Below, in pieces: positions 40,262 through 51,227 of a stretch of DNA of 64,000 nucleotides. Location: NCBI GenBank assembly GCA_963971225.1, contig OZ020268.1, forward strand, positions 52,316,404 through 52,380,403, in the 5' to 3' direction. Origin of the DNA: Melieria omissa (lineage: Eukaryota > Arthropoda > Insecta > Diptera > Ulidiidae). The position numbers and the translations under genes are program-made. Numbering within the stretch: the first letter of the stretch is position 1; every line of letters starts with the position of its first letter. A model generated the notes under the pieces. The model was not told the origin of the DNA, made no database searches, and worked only from the letters and a program-made list of their open reading frames with translations.

Positions 40262-43029
40262 AGACTTAATCTATCAAATAACAAAGCGTTTCATATCTCG
40301 CGGGAAGAAAAACAAAATTTATGGCATCGCAGATTTGGCCACATTTGCGACCAGTATCTCAGCAAATTAAAAACAAATATGGTTCACGGTTTGAATATAG
40401 AAACAGTGAAACCAAGCCACTGCACTGTGTGTGTTAAAGGTAAACAGTCGCGCTTACCGTTCAAGCCAAGTGAATCTAGAACATCGCGCGTACTCGAAAT
40501 AGTTCATTCAGATGTTTGTGGGCCAATGCCAATTGACTTTCGGTGGTGCTAAATACTTCGTATTGTTTTTAGATGACTTCAGCAGAAAAGCATATCCATT
40601 TCCTATTAAAAGTAAATCAAACGTCTTCGAAAAATTCAAAGATTTTAAAGCAATGGTGGAGAATGAAACAAATCAAAAAATTAAAACTTTGCGAACGGAC
40701 AATGGGGGCGAATTTTGTGGAAAAATTTTCGAGAACTTTCTGCGCGAATGTGGAATTCGCCACGAACTAAGTGCACCATATTCGCCACAACAAAATGGAA
40801 CAGCGGAATGTATGAATAGATCGTTGGTAGAAAAAGCTAGGTGTATGCTGCTTGATGGAAACCTGGACACCAGGCTTTGGGCAGAAGCCATATGTGCTGC
40901 AGCTTACGTTATTAATCGTTCCCCTTGTGCCGGCGTTATAGACAAAACTCCGGAAAAAATTTGGTCAGTACAAATGAACATTGTACATTGAAAAGCAGAA
41001 ACGAGACAAATTCCAGGCTAAGTCAAAGGAATGCATTTTGGTGGGCTACGCGCAGAATAGCAAAGCCTACAGACTGTTTGACCCAGAATCTAAAAAAGTT
41101 TGCATCAGTCGCGACGTAGTATTCATGGAAACAGAGGTAATTGATTGCACTTCAAGCGATTCTAATCATTTGTATTTCTACTTGCATGACAATACAAATG
41201 AAGTGAAGGATATCAACACTGAAGCAATCAACGAAGGGCACGAGGAATCGTTTTCTGGTGATGAATCGCAAAAGACTGAAGTTTTTGATGGCGCCAACGA
41301 ATTGAATACCTATAACGTCGACGAAGAGGAAGATGATGAGACTCTGTTGTCAAATTATGATCCAAACGATGAAACATATGTTCCAACGCAACACGTAGAT
41401 GAGCCTGTCAATGTTGAAGGTCGGAGGTTAAGGTCAGCTAGTCGTCACAATCACTTGGTTATGATTGCACAGTCGGGTGATCCCAATTCAGTGAAGGAAG
41501 CATTGTCTTGCCCCAACTCTTCTCATTGGGTAAAGGCTATGCATGAGGAAATACGATCACTGAAGGAGAATCAAACCTGGACACTAACTAATTTGCCACC
41601 AGGGCGAAAGGCAATTTCAAGTCGGTGGATTTTTAAAACGAAGCACGGCTCGGACGGAGCCATTAGCCGGTTTAAGGCTAGGCTTGTAATAAGGGGATGT
41701 GCTCAACGTAAAGGCATCGACTATGATGAAACATTCTCTCTAGTTGTTCGCTACACATCAGTTCGAATGTTGTTTGCTTTAGCCGCTAAATAAGACTTAC
41801 ACATCGACCAAATGGATGCGGTTACTGCGTTTCTACATGGGGAGTTAGAAGAGGAGATCTACATGATGCAGCCTGAAATGTTTTCTGACGGAACCGACAA
41901 AGTGTGCCTTCTGCACAAATCACTCTACGGGCTCAAGCAAGCAAGTCGTGCATGGAACCATCAGCTGGACCGAACGCTTAAAGAGTTTGGTTTTTCACCA
42001 TGTGTGACAGACGCCTGCGTTTACAAGAAAAGAGTTCAAAATAGCCTTTTAATCGTTGCTATTTACGTAGCCGACTTGATAATCTTATCGAATGATTTTA
42101 CTTTAAAAAACAAACTGAAGATGTTCTTGCATCAGAAATTTCGCATGAAGGATTTGGGAGCGGCGAAACAGTTACTTGGAATGAATATCACGAGCGATTG
42201 GAATGCGGGCACTATTTCAATCGACCAATCGCAATATATCCAAGACATTTTGGCGAAATTCGGTATGCAGGACTGCAATCCAGTCAGCACTCCAGCTGAT
42301 TATAATCAACGACTAACCAAAGAAATGTGTCCTGCTGACGCCGCGGCGTTTGAAAAGGTCAAAAATATACCGTACCAAGAGACTGTGGGAAGCCTTCTAT
42401 TCGCCGCGCAAATATCGCGCCCCGATATACAGTTTGCAGTTGGAGCAGTCAGTCGCTATAACAACAATTTCGGCTATGGTCACTGGGTTGCAGTAAAAAG
42501 AATCATGCGTTATCTGAAAGGTACATTAGACTATAAATTGACATTTAATAAAAACGTTGAATCAATTTTGGAAGGTTTCTGTGACGCTGACTGGGCCGGC
42601 AATGAAAGTGACAGACGGTCAACGACTGGCTATGTGTTTACCATGCAAAAGGGGCCTGTATCGTGGAATTCAAAGAAGCAGCCTACTGTTGCTATCTCAA
42701 CCACTGAATCGGAATATATGGCAATGAGTTCCGCAACGCAAGAAGCAATTTGGCTTCGTGAGCTGCTACGTGAATTGCTGAGCAATACCGACGTTACAAT
42801 TCCTATATATTGTGATAATAGAGGTTCTATCTGTCTTACAGAAAATAACTTATATCAGTCACGAACAAAGCACATAGATGTTAAGCATCACTTCTTACGT
42901 GAACATGTGAAATCTAAGAATGTCAAATTTAACCATATTGAAACTAAACTCAACGTTGCAGATTTTCTTACAAAGCCGATGCAGGCGGATAAAGAATTAT
43001 TTTGCTGTAAACAATTAAATTTGAATTGA
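40262..43029 (+). pseudogene. pol: Copia integrase, reverse transcriptase and RNase H, damaged
   Basis: The reading resumes after the LINE with the GAG-pre-integrase zinc region (LWHRRFGHI...HCTVCVKGKQ). Integrase has HSDVCGP, LRTDNGGEF and QNGTAECMNRS. A frame change near 40520-40550 and another near 40980 interrupt it. A TAA at 41791-41793 breaks the RT entry (SRWIFKTKHG upstream, DQMDAVTAFLHGELEEEIYM downstream). The RT active site reads YVADL instead of YVDDL (GCC at 42070-42072), removing a catalytic Asp. RNase H (FCDADWAGNESDRRSTTGY, STTESEYMAMS) is complete to TGA 43027-43029. The protein cannot be functional. Confidence 0.88.
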
Positions 43030-43285
43030 TTATGTATACTTTATACAATAAGTCAGAAATCCTAAACCAAATTGTAGAAAACTGCTGTACGCATTTTTGA
43101 AGAAAAGGAAAATTATTTTTAAGTGGAGGTGTTGAATTGGTTTTGTAAAAGTAATTTTTCTATCTTGCCTACTGTGTGTATTTCTCACCACACCTTAGTT
43201 CACTCGATCTATGTATATGACTTACAGTTATGTACTTTGCATATATCTAAGCCTCTGTAATAAATTCCTTCTTCCTCTTTGTACG

Positions 43286-43658
43286 AGTTAAGGCACGTTG
43301 TCAGAGCGTGACAATTTTGGACACGTCGTCACAACGTGACACTAACTTCAAGGCCAAACCTCAGCAACTTCAATAACTTCAGCACGAATTCCATTTGTAA
43401 CCCAACACTTAATTTCAATGTCAAAATTATCGCGAAGTCCCAACGTATTCCCATGGGAGCGTTTGCGCTAAGTCAGCAAATCTGAAACGACAAGCTGCAA
43501 AGCGACAAGTGGAGTTGTAGGCTTCTTCATGTTAAAATTAAGTTAGTTGGCTACCGCACCTCATCAAACCCAGATCGTAACCTCCATAGGAGGGAAATAA
43601 AAAATCAAAGGCTAAAATAAACAACGTGTTTTATTTGAACTTAAAAGATAAGTTAATT
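43286..43658 (+). repeat. 5' LTR of errantivirus C
   Basis: Runs AGTTAAGGCACG to AAGTTAATT. No difference was seen from 50571-50943. It contains the inverted words CACGTTGTCAGAGCGTGACA and CACGTCGTCACAACGTGACA near its start, a possible protein-binding pair. A diverged relative is the solo LTR at 17498. Confidence 0.93.
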
Positions 43659-43675
43659 GGCGCCCAACAACATTG
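43657..43675 (+). promoter_or_regulatory. Primer-binding site of errantivirus C
   Basis: TTGGCGCCCAACAACATTG overlaps the LTR end. It has the TGGCGCCCAAC core seen in gypsy-type primer sites. Confidence 0.75.
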
Positions 43676-44664
43676 AAAGCGATCACTTGCCAGTAAGAAC
43701 CCACTGACCAAGCGTTCGTGCAGACTCGATTTTTGGAATGCAATCAACAACATAACAAGAGCAAAAAGCAGCGAGCAAGTGAAACTATAAAAAAAAGTGC
43801 AAATTCACATCGCCGATCACACGGGTTTACAACTTTCAACCCCAAAAATATTTTTTAGAAAAAGAAAAACCAAGAAAAATAATGAAATAAATTAATTAAA
43901 TAGCAACGAACAATAAAAAATCGAAAAGCAAATTTATGAACACAAAAAAGAAAAGCTAATAAATTAAATAAATAAATTAAATAGCAACGAACAATAAAAA
44001 ATCGAAAAACAAAATTTATGAACACAAAAAAGAAAAGCTAAAGTAAACGTAAAAAAAAACAACCAAGCGAGCGGATTGTCAAAGGGAGAAGCAGAAGTCA
44101 CGAAGCAGAAAAATTGAAATATAAACAGCAGCAAACGGATCGTCAAAGAATGAAGCAGAGAATACGAAGCAACCCAAACCCACCCGGACAGAAGATTATT
44201 AAGAGCAACATGCAGGCAGCAGAATTAATGTAAGCTACATCAAAACTATAGATAAAAATAGTTGAAAATTTAAAAAACATAAGGAAAGTAATAAATAAAA
44301 ATAAAAACAAAAATAAAAAAAGGGAATTTTATGCAAAAAATTAATACTTTAATAAAAGCAAATTCAACTATTATTTTAATTTTAATTTTATATTTCTATT
44401 ATCCATAAACTTATTATTCTCAATTTTATACTTTTATTATTTATAAATTTATGCACTTGCTAATCAATACTGTTTGTTGAAATCCCTTATATTACTATGA
44501 AAAATTAAAACACACCCATAAATGGAATATAAATAGAGCAAAAAATATCCAAATAAATAAAAGGAAAATTTTTAAAATAAAGAAAATTCACTCATTTATC
44601 GATTATTATTAAAAAAAAACTTATTGCTAAACGATGACTTTAAAATAAAATTTATCCCAACTTG
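43676..44664 (+). other. Long AT-rich leader of errantivirus C with a direct repeat
   Basis: About 1 kb of leader without coding signal. An ~75-80-bp direct repeat (AATTAAATAGCAACGAACAA starts each copy, near 43893 and 43974) is present. The 3' half is very AT-rich. Long leaders are usual in errantiviruses and may hold packaging and splice-donor signals, none of which I can identify with confidence. Confidence 0.6.
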
Positions 44665-46080
44665 ATGAATAAGAGAAATAGTACCCCCGCAGACGAAGAC
44701 GAAGCCTTGCAGTTATTACAGAACTTAAGCATTCACGAAACGAACAAACAAACCAACATAATGGACGCACAACAAATGCAAGCCCTTCTTAACACTGCAG
44801 TTAACCAGGCAGTAGAACGAACTAGACAACATTTTCAAAGTACAATAGATTCCCTCACACAAAGGCTTTCGGTATTGGAAACCCCAGCACAAGCAATAGA
44901 ATATCGCCCCATAGAAATCAGGGAAGGCGTCGAGTGCAATGAGCCTCTCGACATAATAAAATCAGTCCCAGAATTTAATGGGCAACCGGAAAAATACGTT
45001 TCATGGAGGCAAGCGGCCATGACCGCACACAAGCTTTTCGAGCCATTTGAAGGTAGTTCGAAATACTACCAAACAGTGGCCATTTTAAGAAATAAAATAG
45101 TAGGTAATGCGGACGCCACACTTAGCGCATACAATACAATCTTGAATTTCAACGCGATCTTAGCTAGGCTGGACTTCACCTATGCAGACAAGAAGTCTAT
45201 TTATACGTTGGAACAGGAGCTCTCTACCCTCAGGCAGGGCCAAAAATCGATAGTCCAGTTCTACGACATGGTAGAACGCAAGCTCACAGCAATAATTAAC
45301 AAAGTCATAATGTCAAACGAAGGGGATAGCTCTTTAATAAATTCATTAAACCAAAAGTATAGGCAAGACGCATTACGTGTTTTCATTTCAGGGCTGAGAA
45401 AACCCTTATGCGACACCCTTTTTTCGTGCAAGCCCGCAGACATGCCAACAGCCCTTGCTTTGGCTCAAGAATTAGAAACAAATCAAAACCGTTACCATTT
45501 CGCAGCCATCTATAATAACGGCCTCAATAGGTCTTCTCCTGACCATCCATCTCAATCACATTTTAGACAACGCAATATACCAAGTCCCGGACCGGCTTTC
45601 GCAAACCAACAACCGAATCCTCCACATCCTACACAGCAGCCAAAAACTCCCAACACACAAAATAGCCAATTCTGGCCTCAACAACCGTCTAATCAATCTC
45701 AACGCTTCTCAACACAGAACTTTCAGCCTCGCTCAAATTTTCGTGCACCTTTTCAAGCCACAAATCAACAGAATTTCAACCCCCAATCACCCCCACATGC
45801 CATGGACGTAGACCAGAGCATGCGAACGGTCAGAACCAATAATTTCCAGGACGTGCAAAGATATAAAAGAAGTATAGGGTCGGACAGACAAATTCCCGGA
45901 AAGATCCAGAGAATCAATCACCTCGGACAAGAACTTCCGCCGGAGGACCTCGCAACAGAAAAACCCATCCTACCCCAACCGCCAGACACGGCTAACCCAA
46001 ATTCCCAAAACCCGCATTTTGAGGACGAAATTAATTTTTTAGGGGAAAATCAGTTCTCCCCTATATTGAACGAACACTAG
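44665..46080 (+). CDS. gag: Errantivirus C Gag
   Basis: ATG 44665 opens a 471-codon frame ending TAG 46078-46080. A Gln-rich helix (MDAQQMQALLNTAVNQAVER, ~33-52) is followed by the capsid region (SVPEFNGQPEKYVSWRQAA near 95 to ~275) and a long Pro/Gln/Asn-rich tail (~290-400) ending in the conserved tail DEINFLGENQFSP. As in many errantiviral Gags there is no zinc knuckle. The basic tail probably binds RNA. Near the end a T TTTTTA heptamer allows part of the ribosomes to slip into the pol frame. No damage is visible. Confidence 0.88.
   Translation: MNKRNSTPADEDEALQLLQNLSIHETNKQTNIMDAQQMQALLNTAVNQAVERTRQHFQSTIDSLTQRLSVLETPAQAIEYRPIEIREGVECNEPLDIIKSVPEFNGQPEKYVSWRQAAMTAHKLFEPFEGSSKYYQTVAILRNKIVGNADATLSAYNTILNFNAILARLDFTYADKKSIYTLEQELSTLRQGQKSIVQFYDMVERKLTAIINKVIMSNEGDSSLINSLNQKYRQDALRVFISGLRKPLCDTLFSCKPADMPTALALAQELETNQNRYHFAAIYNNGLNRSSPDHPSQSHFRQRNIPSPGPAFANQQPNPPHPTQQPKTPNTQNSQFWPQQPSNQSQRFSTQNFQPRSNFRAPFQATNQQNFNPQSPPHAMDVDQSMRTVRTNNFQDVQRYKRSIGSDRQIPGKIQRINHLGQELPPEDLATEKPILPQPPDTANPNSQNPHFEDEINFLGENQFSPILNEH
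46035..46041 (+). promoter_or_regulatory. Minus-one frameshift heptamer of errantivirus C
   Basis: T TTT TTA in the gag frame (codons AAT TTT TTA GGG) is a canonical slippery heptamer. The minus-one frame opens pol directly afterwards. The same heptamer in the same codon context is kept in the errantivirus B relic at 51412-51418. Confidence 0.8.
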
Positions 46081-49000
46081 GAGAGAGAACAATAAAACTT
46101 TTGGTAGACACCGGAGCCTCTAAAAGCTACATTAAAAACTTAGAAAACTTAAAAGGCGTAAAAAAATTACTTACATCGTTTCTCGTAAAATCAATTCATG
46201 GTACGAACACCATTGACCATAAGACCCTAATTAACCTGTTCGGTAGAACCGAAACTTTTTTCATACTCCCAAATCTTCCGCTATTTGACGGAATCATAGG
46301 ATTCAGCCTTATTAAAAAAATTAAAGGCATCATAGATGCAAAACAAGACACACTCCTCTTCGAAGGGGGTCAAGAAAAATTAAGATACCTAGAGCTGGAC
46401 GCAGTTAACGTCCTAGCAACCGAAAATATTCCCAAGAACCTTAAAAAAGAATTCGACGACGTCATACGAAAAAATTCAGGCGTGTTCGCAAACCCAAATG
46501 AAGCTTTACCCTTTAATACAAAAATTGCAGCCACCATTAGAACTAAGGATCAAGAGCCCGTATATTCCAAATACCAGTCATACCCAATCCCTATGACTGA
46601 ATTCGTCAACCAAGAGGTTGAAAAACTCCTAAACGATGGTATCATCAGACCATCCCGTTCCCCGTACAACAGTCCTGTATGGGTCGTCGACAAAAAAGGT
46701 ACAGACGAAAATGGCAGACCCAACAAGCGACTCGTGTTCGACTACACAAAATTAAATTCAAAAACTATTTGCGATAAGTATCCTATACCGGATCCATCTG
46801 TTATCTTATCCAATCTTGGAAAAGCTAAAATTTTTACAACCCTAGATTTAAAAAGTGGATTCCACCAAATAAGGTTGGCCGAACGTGATCGGGAAAAAAC
46901 GGCCTTCAGTGTCAATAACGGAAAATACGAATTTTGCCGTCTCCCATTTGGCCTGAAAAATGCACCGAGTATTTTTCAACGAGCCATTGACGATGTACTC
47001 CGTAACGAAATCGGAAAATCCTGCCACGTCTATATCGACGATATCATCATATTCTCTGACTCAGAGCGGAAGCATATTGATGACATCGATCGAATACTAA
47101 AAAATTTATATAAAGCCAATATGAGGGTATCCCTAGAAAAATCAAATTTTTCAGAACGTCAGTCGAATATTTAGGATTCATTGTTTCCACTAACGGTATA
47201 ACAACTTGCCCTAGCAAGATAGAAGCAATAGTTAACTATGAAGCTCCCACAACCTTAAGGGCCCTCAGATCCTTCTTGGGCCTTGCAGGGTATTATAGAC
47301 GATTCGTCAAGGATTACGCCGCAATCGCAAAGCCACTCACGAAACTATTGCGAGGTGAGAACGGACATATAGGCACACGACAATCAAAACTCGTAAAAAT
47401 ATATCTGGACGACGAAGCTTTAACCGCTTTTGAAAAGCTAAAAAAACTCCTCTCTTCTGAAGATGTGCTCCTTTTATACCCAAATTTTGAAAATCCGTTT
47501 GACCTAACAACAGATGCCTCATCCCACGCTATCGGCGCCGTCCTTTCGCAAAAGGGTTGGCCAATAACTATGATCTCGAGAACTTTGACTTCCACCGAGG
47601 AGAATTACGCCACGAATGAAAGAGAACTCTTGGCGATAGTCTGGGCACTTAAGACCCTCAAACATTATCTGTATGGAGCAAACAAAATTAATATATTTAC
47701 CGACCACCAACCCCTCACATTTTCAGTCTCCGATAAAAACCCAAACTCAAAAATAAAACGATGGAAAGCCTTCATCGAAGAATACGCCCCCACATTTTTT
47801 TACAAACCCGGTAAAGATAACATAGTAGCTGATGCCTTATCAAGACAATTTATCAACATTACTACAGACACAGAGTCCTCCTCTTCTATGCAAGCTTGTG
47901 CTAGCGAACTGTCACTCACCGAGGTCATTCCAACGGTGGAAAATCCAATCAATTCATTTAAAAACCAACTCATACTTACCCAAGGTTCAGAACCCAAAAA
48001 AGAAACAACAATCCTATTTAAAAACCGCATTCGTCACCGTATATCGTTTACTGACATCGGAGATCTTCTTGATAAAATCAAGGACTCTATCAACCCACAA
48101 GTAGTTAACGCAATTCACTGCGACTTACATACCCTGGCCCAAATACAACACTTCCTCATAACCAATTACCCATCAGTAAAATTTCGCCACACAAGCAAAT
48201 TTGCTACGGATATCTTCAACCCAAATGATCAGCTAGAAATTTTAAACAACGAACACAGTAGGGCACATCGGTCAATTAAGGAGAACATCAAACAAGTCCT
48301 CCAGGATTATTACTTCCCGGACATCAGAAAAAATCTGAAGCAGATTACTTCAAGCTGTAAAGTATGTCAGGAAGCCAAATACGAAAGACATCCCCAAAAA
48401 CAAATAATAGGCGAGACACCCATACCCTCATACCCTGGTCAAATTTTACACATCGACATTTACAACACGGATAGGAAATTTTTCTTAACGTGTGTAGATA
48501 AATTTTCTAAGTTTGCCATAGTAACACCCATAGCATCAAGGGCGATTATCGACGTCAAACCAGCAATAATGGAAACCTTGAACATTTTCAAGGATCCCAA
48601 AACCATAATATGTGACAATGAAAAATCCCTTAATTCACAAACAATAAAGTCCCTAGTAAAAAATTATTTCGGCACAGACATCCATACGACCCCACCGTTG
48701 CACAGCTCTTCCAACGGCCAGGTAGAACGGTTCCACGGAACCCTAACGGAAATAGCCAGATGCCTTAAACTAGAAAACATATCACAAGATACAGTCGAGT
48801 TAACCCTCTTAGCAACCATAAAATATAATAGATCAATACACTCCACTACAGAACACAGGCCTATTGATATCATCCAGGCAATACCTGACACACTAAAAGA
48901 AAAAATCCGAACAAAAATCTTATTAAAACAGAAAGCCGACCTGACCTACCACAATAAAGCAAAAACAGAAAAAACCTATAGCCCAGGGGACAAAGTTTAT

Positions 49001-49144
49001 ATTAAAGTAAACAAACGTTTAGGTAACAAATTCAGTAAGGCTTATATTGAAAAAATAGTACAACAAGATTTAGGAACCACTCTCAAAATTGACAACAAAA
49101 TAGTACATAAAGATAATGTAAAGTCTTCAATTACAGAACATTGA
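46038..49144 (+). CDS. pol: Errantivirus C Pol, one homopolymer frameshift
   Basis: Reached by minus-one slippage from gag. Protease LLVDTGASKSY (near 46101), RT with FDYTKLNSKT and YIDDIIIFS (near 47030), RNase H with TTDASSHAIG and TDHQPLTF, and integrase with an H/C zinc region (CKVCQEAKYE), HIDIYN, ICDNEKSL and SNGQVERFHG follow in order, stopping at 49144. The reading shifts by one base in the run of five T at 47147-47151: upstream it is in frame with 46101, downstream with 47276. One more T would make it continuous. In an otherwise undamaged element with matching LTRs this may be a sequencing or assembly slip. All catalytic residues are present. Confidence 0.88.
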
Positions 49145-50560
49145 CACTCCTTAACGTCCTAACCACCGGCCTGGCCACTACCTTCGACTTCACCTCGTCC
49201 TACTTTATACCAGTTGCGGACGGTAACGTCGCTATTTTCGAAAACTACGGAACCCTCGCCCACATAACAAACTTGACGGATTTCACCGCAATAGCAGAAG
49301 AAACGAGTAAGCTTGCAGAACTTCTCCCACAGTCTCACATGAAAAAGTTACTACAAGCCGACTTGGACCAAATAGTAAAGACAGTGGATGCATTACGTGT
49401 CCACCACAGACTCACACGCAGCATCGACTTCATCGGAACAGCCTTAAAATACATAGCGGGTACACCCGACCACGACGATCTTACTCAGATCCAAGACATA
49501 CAAAATAAACTAGTGACGTCTAACAACCAACAAATTCTAATAAATACAGAAATACAAAACCGAATCAACAACCTAACACGAACCCTCAACACCTTACTCA
49601 ACAGAACGAAAACAAGAGACATCGACACAGGCCACCTCTACGACATACTCACTAATAGAAACAGAGAAATCCTGAGAGAGCTAGATAACATAGCGCTCTC
49701 GATAGCCCTAGGAAAAATCCAAGTAATCAACCCCATACTACTAGATGCTAAGGAAATAAATTTTATCTTAAAGTCGGAGAAATGCACAGACCTAAGTACG
49801 AATGAAATTTTAGCAAACTCAAAATTAAAGATACTCCAAAGCAAAAATGTAATTACCTTCTTAATAAAATTCCCAATTGTAAAAAATCTATGTGAAAAGA
49901 AAATAATACTTCCTGTTGTACGTAACGATAAAATTTTAAAATTTGAAACAAATAACACAGCCAAATGTAACAACACTTATTCCCTACTAGATCAATGTAA
50001 AAAGAAAGCTACAACTCCATTCTGTCTGCCTTTGAAAAAAAACAGCCTACTCATGTTTGGATAGCCTATTAAATAATTACACTGCAACATGTAACACAAT
50101 TCCAACACACAGCCTACCACCCATGGACGAAATTGACGATGGTATCGTCATCATCAACGATCACCCCGCTAACATCTCAATAAATAGCGAAACCAAAACA
50201 TTGAAAAAAGGCACCTATATAATTACGTTCGAAAGCGAACTCGTAGTCAATACGACAAGATTCCGGAATTTACGCAAAATCGCCTTTAGGAGTCCCGAAA
50301 TTCCCATCGCACATTCCGTCAACGTCACTGACCATATCTCTCTCCTCTCCCTCCCATACCTACACGAGTTAAATATAAAGAATCGAGATAACATTTCACA
50401 GTTACATTCTAAGGTCAGAGGAACATTCTACACCTCTGCCTCCTTTCTTGCATTTATAATAATTCTCGGTGCCGTATTCCTTCTTGTCAAAAGACAAAAT
50501 AAAATCAAGATCGAAAACGTAATCAGCGAACTTGGGCAGACGGGGACGTCTGACTCTTAA
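49136..50560 (+). CDS. env: Errantivirus C envelope glycoprotein, one homopolymer frameshift
   Basis: Overlaps the pol stop. The acceptor-like TTCAATTACAG ends at 49136, which suggests expression from a spliced RNA as in gypsy, with the start codon supplied by an upstream exon. The frame gives a hydrophobic lead, then an ectodomain with a furin-like RLTR (about residue 90-93 of the open frame) followed by IDFIGTALKYIAGTPDHDD, the conserved region after cleavage in insect F-like fusion proteins, heptad-rich helices, paired Cys, and a C-terminal membrane anchor (SFLAFIIILGAVFLLV) with a short tail. The frame changes once, at the A-run 50035-50042. Env would allow cell-to-cell transfer in an intact element. 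This copy as read is interrupted. Confidence 0.85.
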
Positions 50561-50570
50561 CAGGGGGAGT

Positions 50571-50943
50571 AGTTAAGGCACGTTGTCAGAGCGTGACAAT
50601 TTTGGACACGTCGTCACAACGTGACACTAACTTCAAGGCCAAACCTCAGCAACTTCAATAACTTCAGCACGAATTCCATTTGTAACCCAACACTTAATTT
50701 CAATGTCAAAATTATCGCGAAGTCCCAACGTATTCCCATGGGAGCGTTTGCGCTAAGTCAGCAAATCTGAAACGACAAGCTGCAAAGCGACAAGTGGAGT
50801 TGTAGGCTTCTTCATGTTAAAATTAAGTTAGTTGGCTACCGCACCTCATCAAACCCAGATCGTAACCTCCATAGGAGGGAAATAAAAAATCAAAGGCTAA
50901 AATAAACAACGTGTTTTATTTGAACTTAAAAGATAAGTTAATT
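50571..50943 (+). repeat. 3' LTR of errantivirus C
   Basis: A 373-bp repeat identical by eye to 43286-43658, followed by TACG and the remainder of the copia LTR. Confidence 0.93.
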
Positions 50944-51021
50944 TACGCTTGAATCGACAAGACGTGTTTTTTATTTCTCAGCTTCACACCTCGTTTTTTA
51001 TAACAAAAAACACCACAAAGA

Positions 51022-51195
51022 GAAGCAGCAATTTGAAGACAATTGAAGCAGCGACCGAAGAGGCAACTTAACGATAAAAAGAAGCAGCAATTTGAAGACA
51101 ACTGAAGCAGCGACCGAGGAGGCAGCTTGGCGATAAGGAGAAGCAGCAATTTGGAGACAACTGAAGCAGCAACCGAGGAGGCGATTTGAGAGTAG
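51022..51195 (+). repeat. 59-bp tandem repeats in the errantivirus B relic
   Basis: Three units begin with AGAAGCAGCAATTTG near 51021, 51080 and 51139, each followed by ACTGAAGCAGCGACCGAGGA or a variant. They lie between the leader and the Gag end and may be the remains of a repetitive Gag segment or of leader. Confidence 0.75.
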
Positions 51196-51227
51196 CAGGA
51201 AGCAGAAAAGTTAACAAAAACCTATTC

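Larger units (their letters stand above)
43286..50943 (+). mobile_element. Errantivirus C with gag, pol and env, young
   Basis: A 7658-bp env-bearing Ty3/gypsy element (endogenous insect errantivirus) flanked by TACG and inserted in the copia 3' LTR. The two 373-bp LTRs (43286-43658, 50571-50943) appear identical by eye. A polypurine tract CAGGGGGAGT (50561-50570) precedes the 3' LTR. Gag, a minus-one-frame pol and env are all present. The only breaks are single-base indels in a T-run (47147-47151) and an A-run (50035-50042). Confidence 0.93.
37698..51005 (+). mobile_element. Ty1/copia element, split by R1-type LINE and errantivirus C
   Basis: The 5' LTR is 37698-37911. The 3' LTR is 43130-43285 plus 50948-51005, split by errantivirus C. 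Both element ends are flanked by AAAAA. Subtracting the nested elements gives about 4.57 kb, normal for copia. The TGTTGAA...ATAACA ends and the initiator-Met primer site fit. The coding region is broken by the LINE, frameshifts, a stop and a lost RT catalytic Asp. Confidence 0.9.
43130..51005 (+). repeat. 3' LTR of copia, interrupted by errantivirus C
   Basis: The outer parts 43130-43285 and 50948-51005 together match the 5' LTR. The duplicated tetramer TACG (43282-43285, 50944-50947) flanks errantivirus C. The purine run AAGTGGAGG (43121-43129) precedes it. Confidence 0.9.

Noticed and set aside
43286..50943. Exogenous virus or contamination because of gag-pol-env
   Set aside because: It has LTRs, a perfect 4-bp duplication and a defined insertion point within the copia LTR, so it is an integrated endogenous errantivirus.
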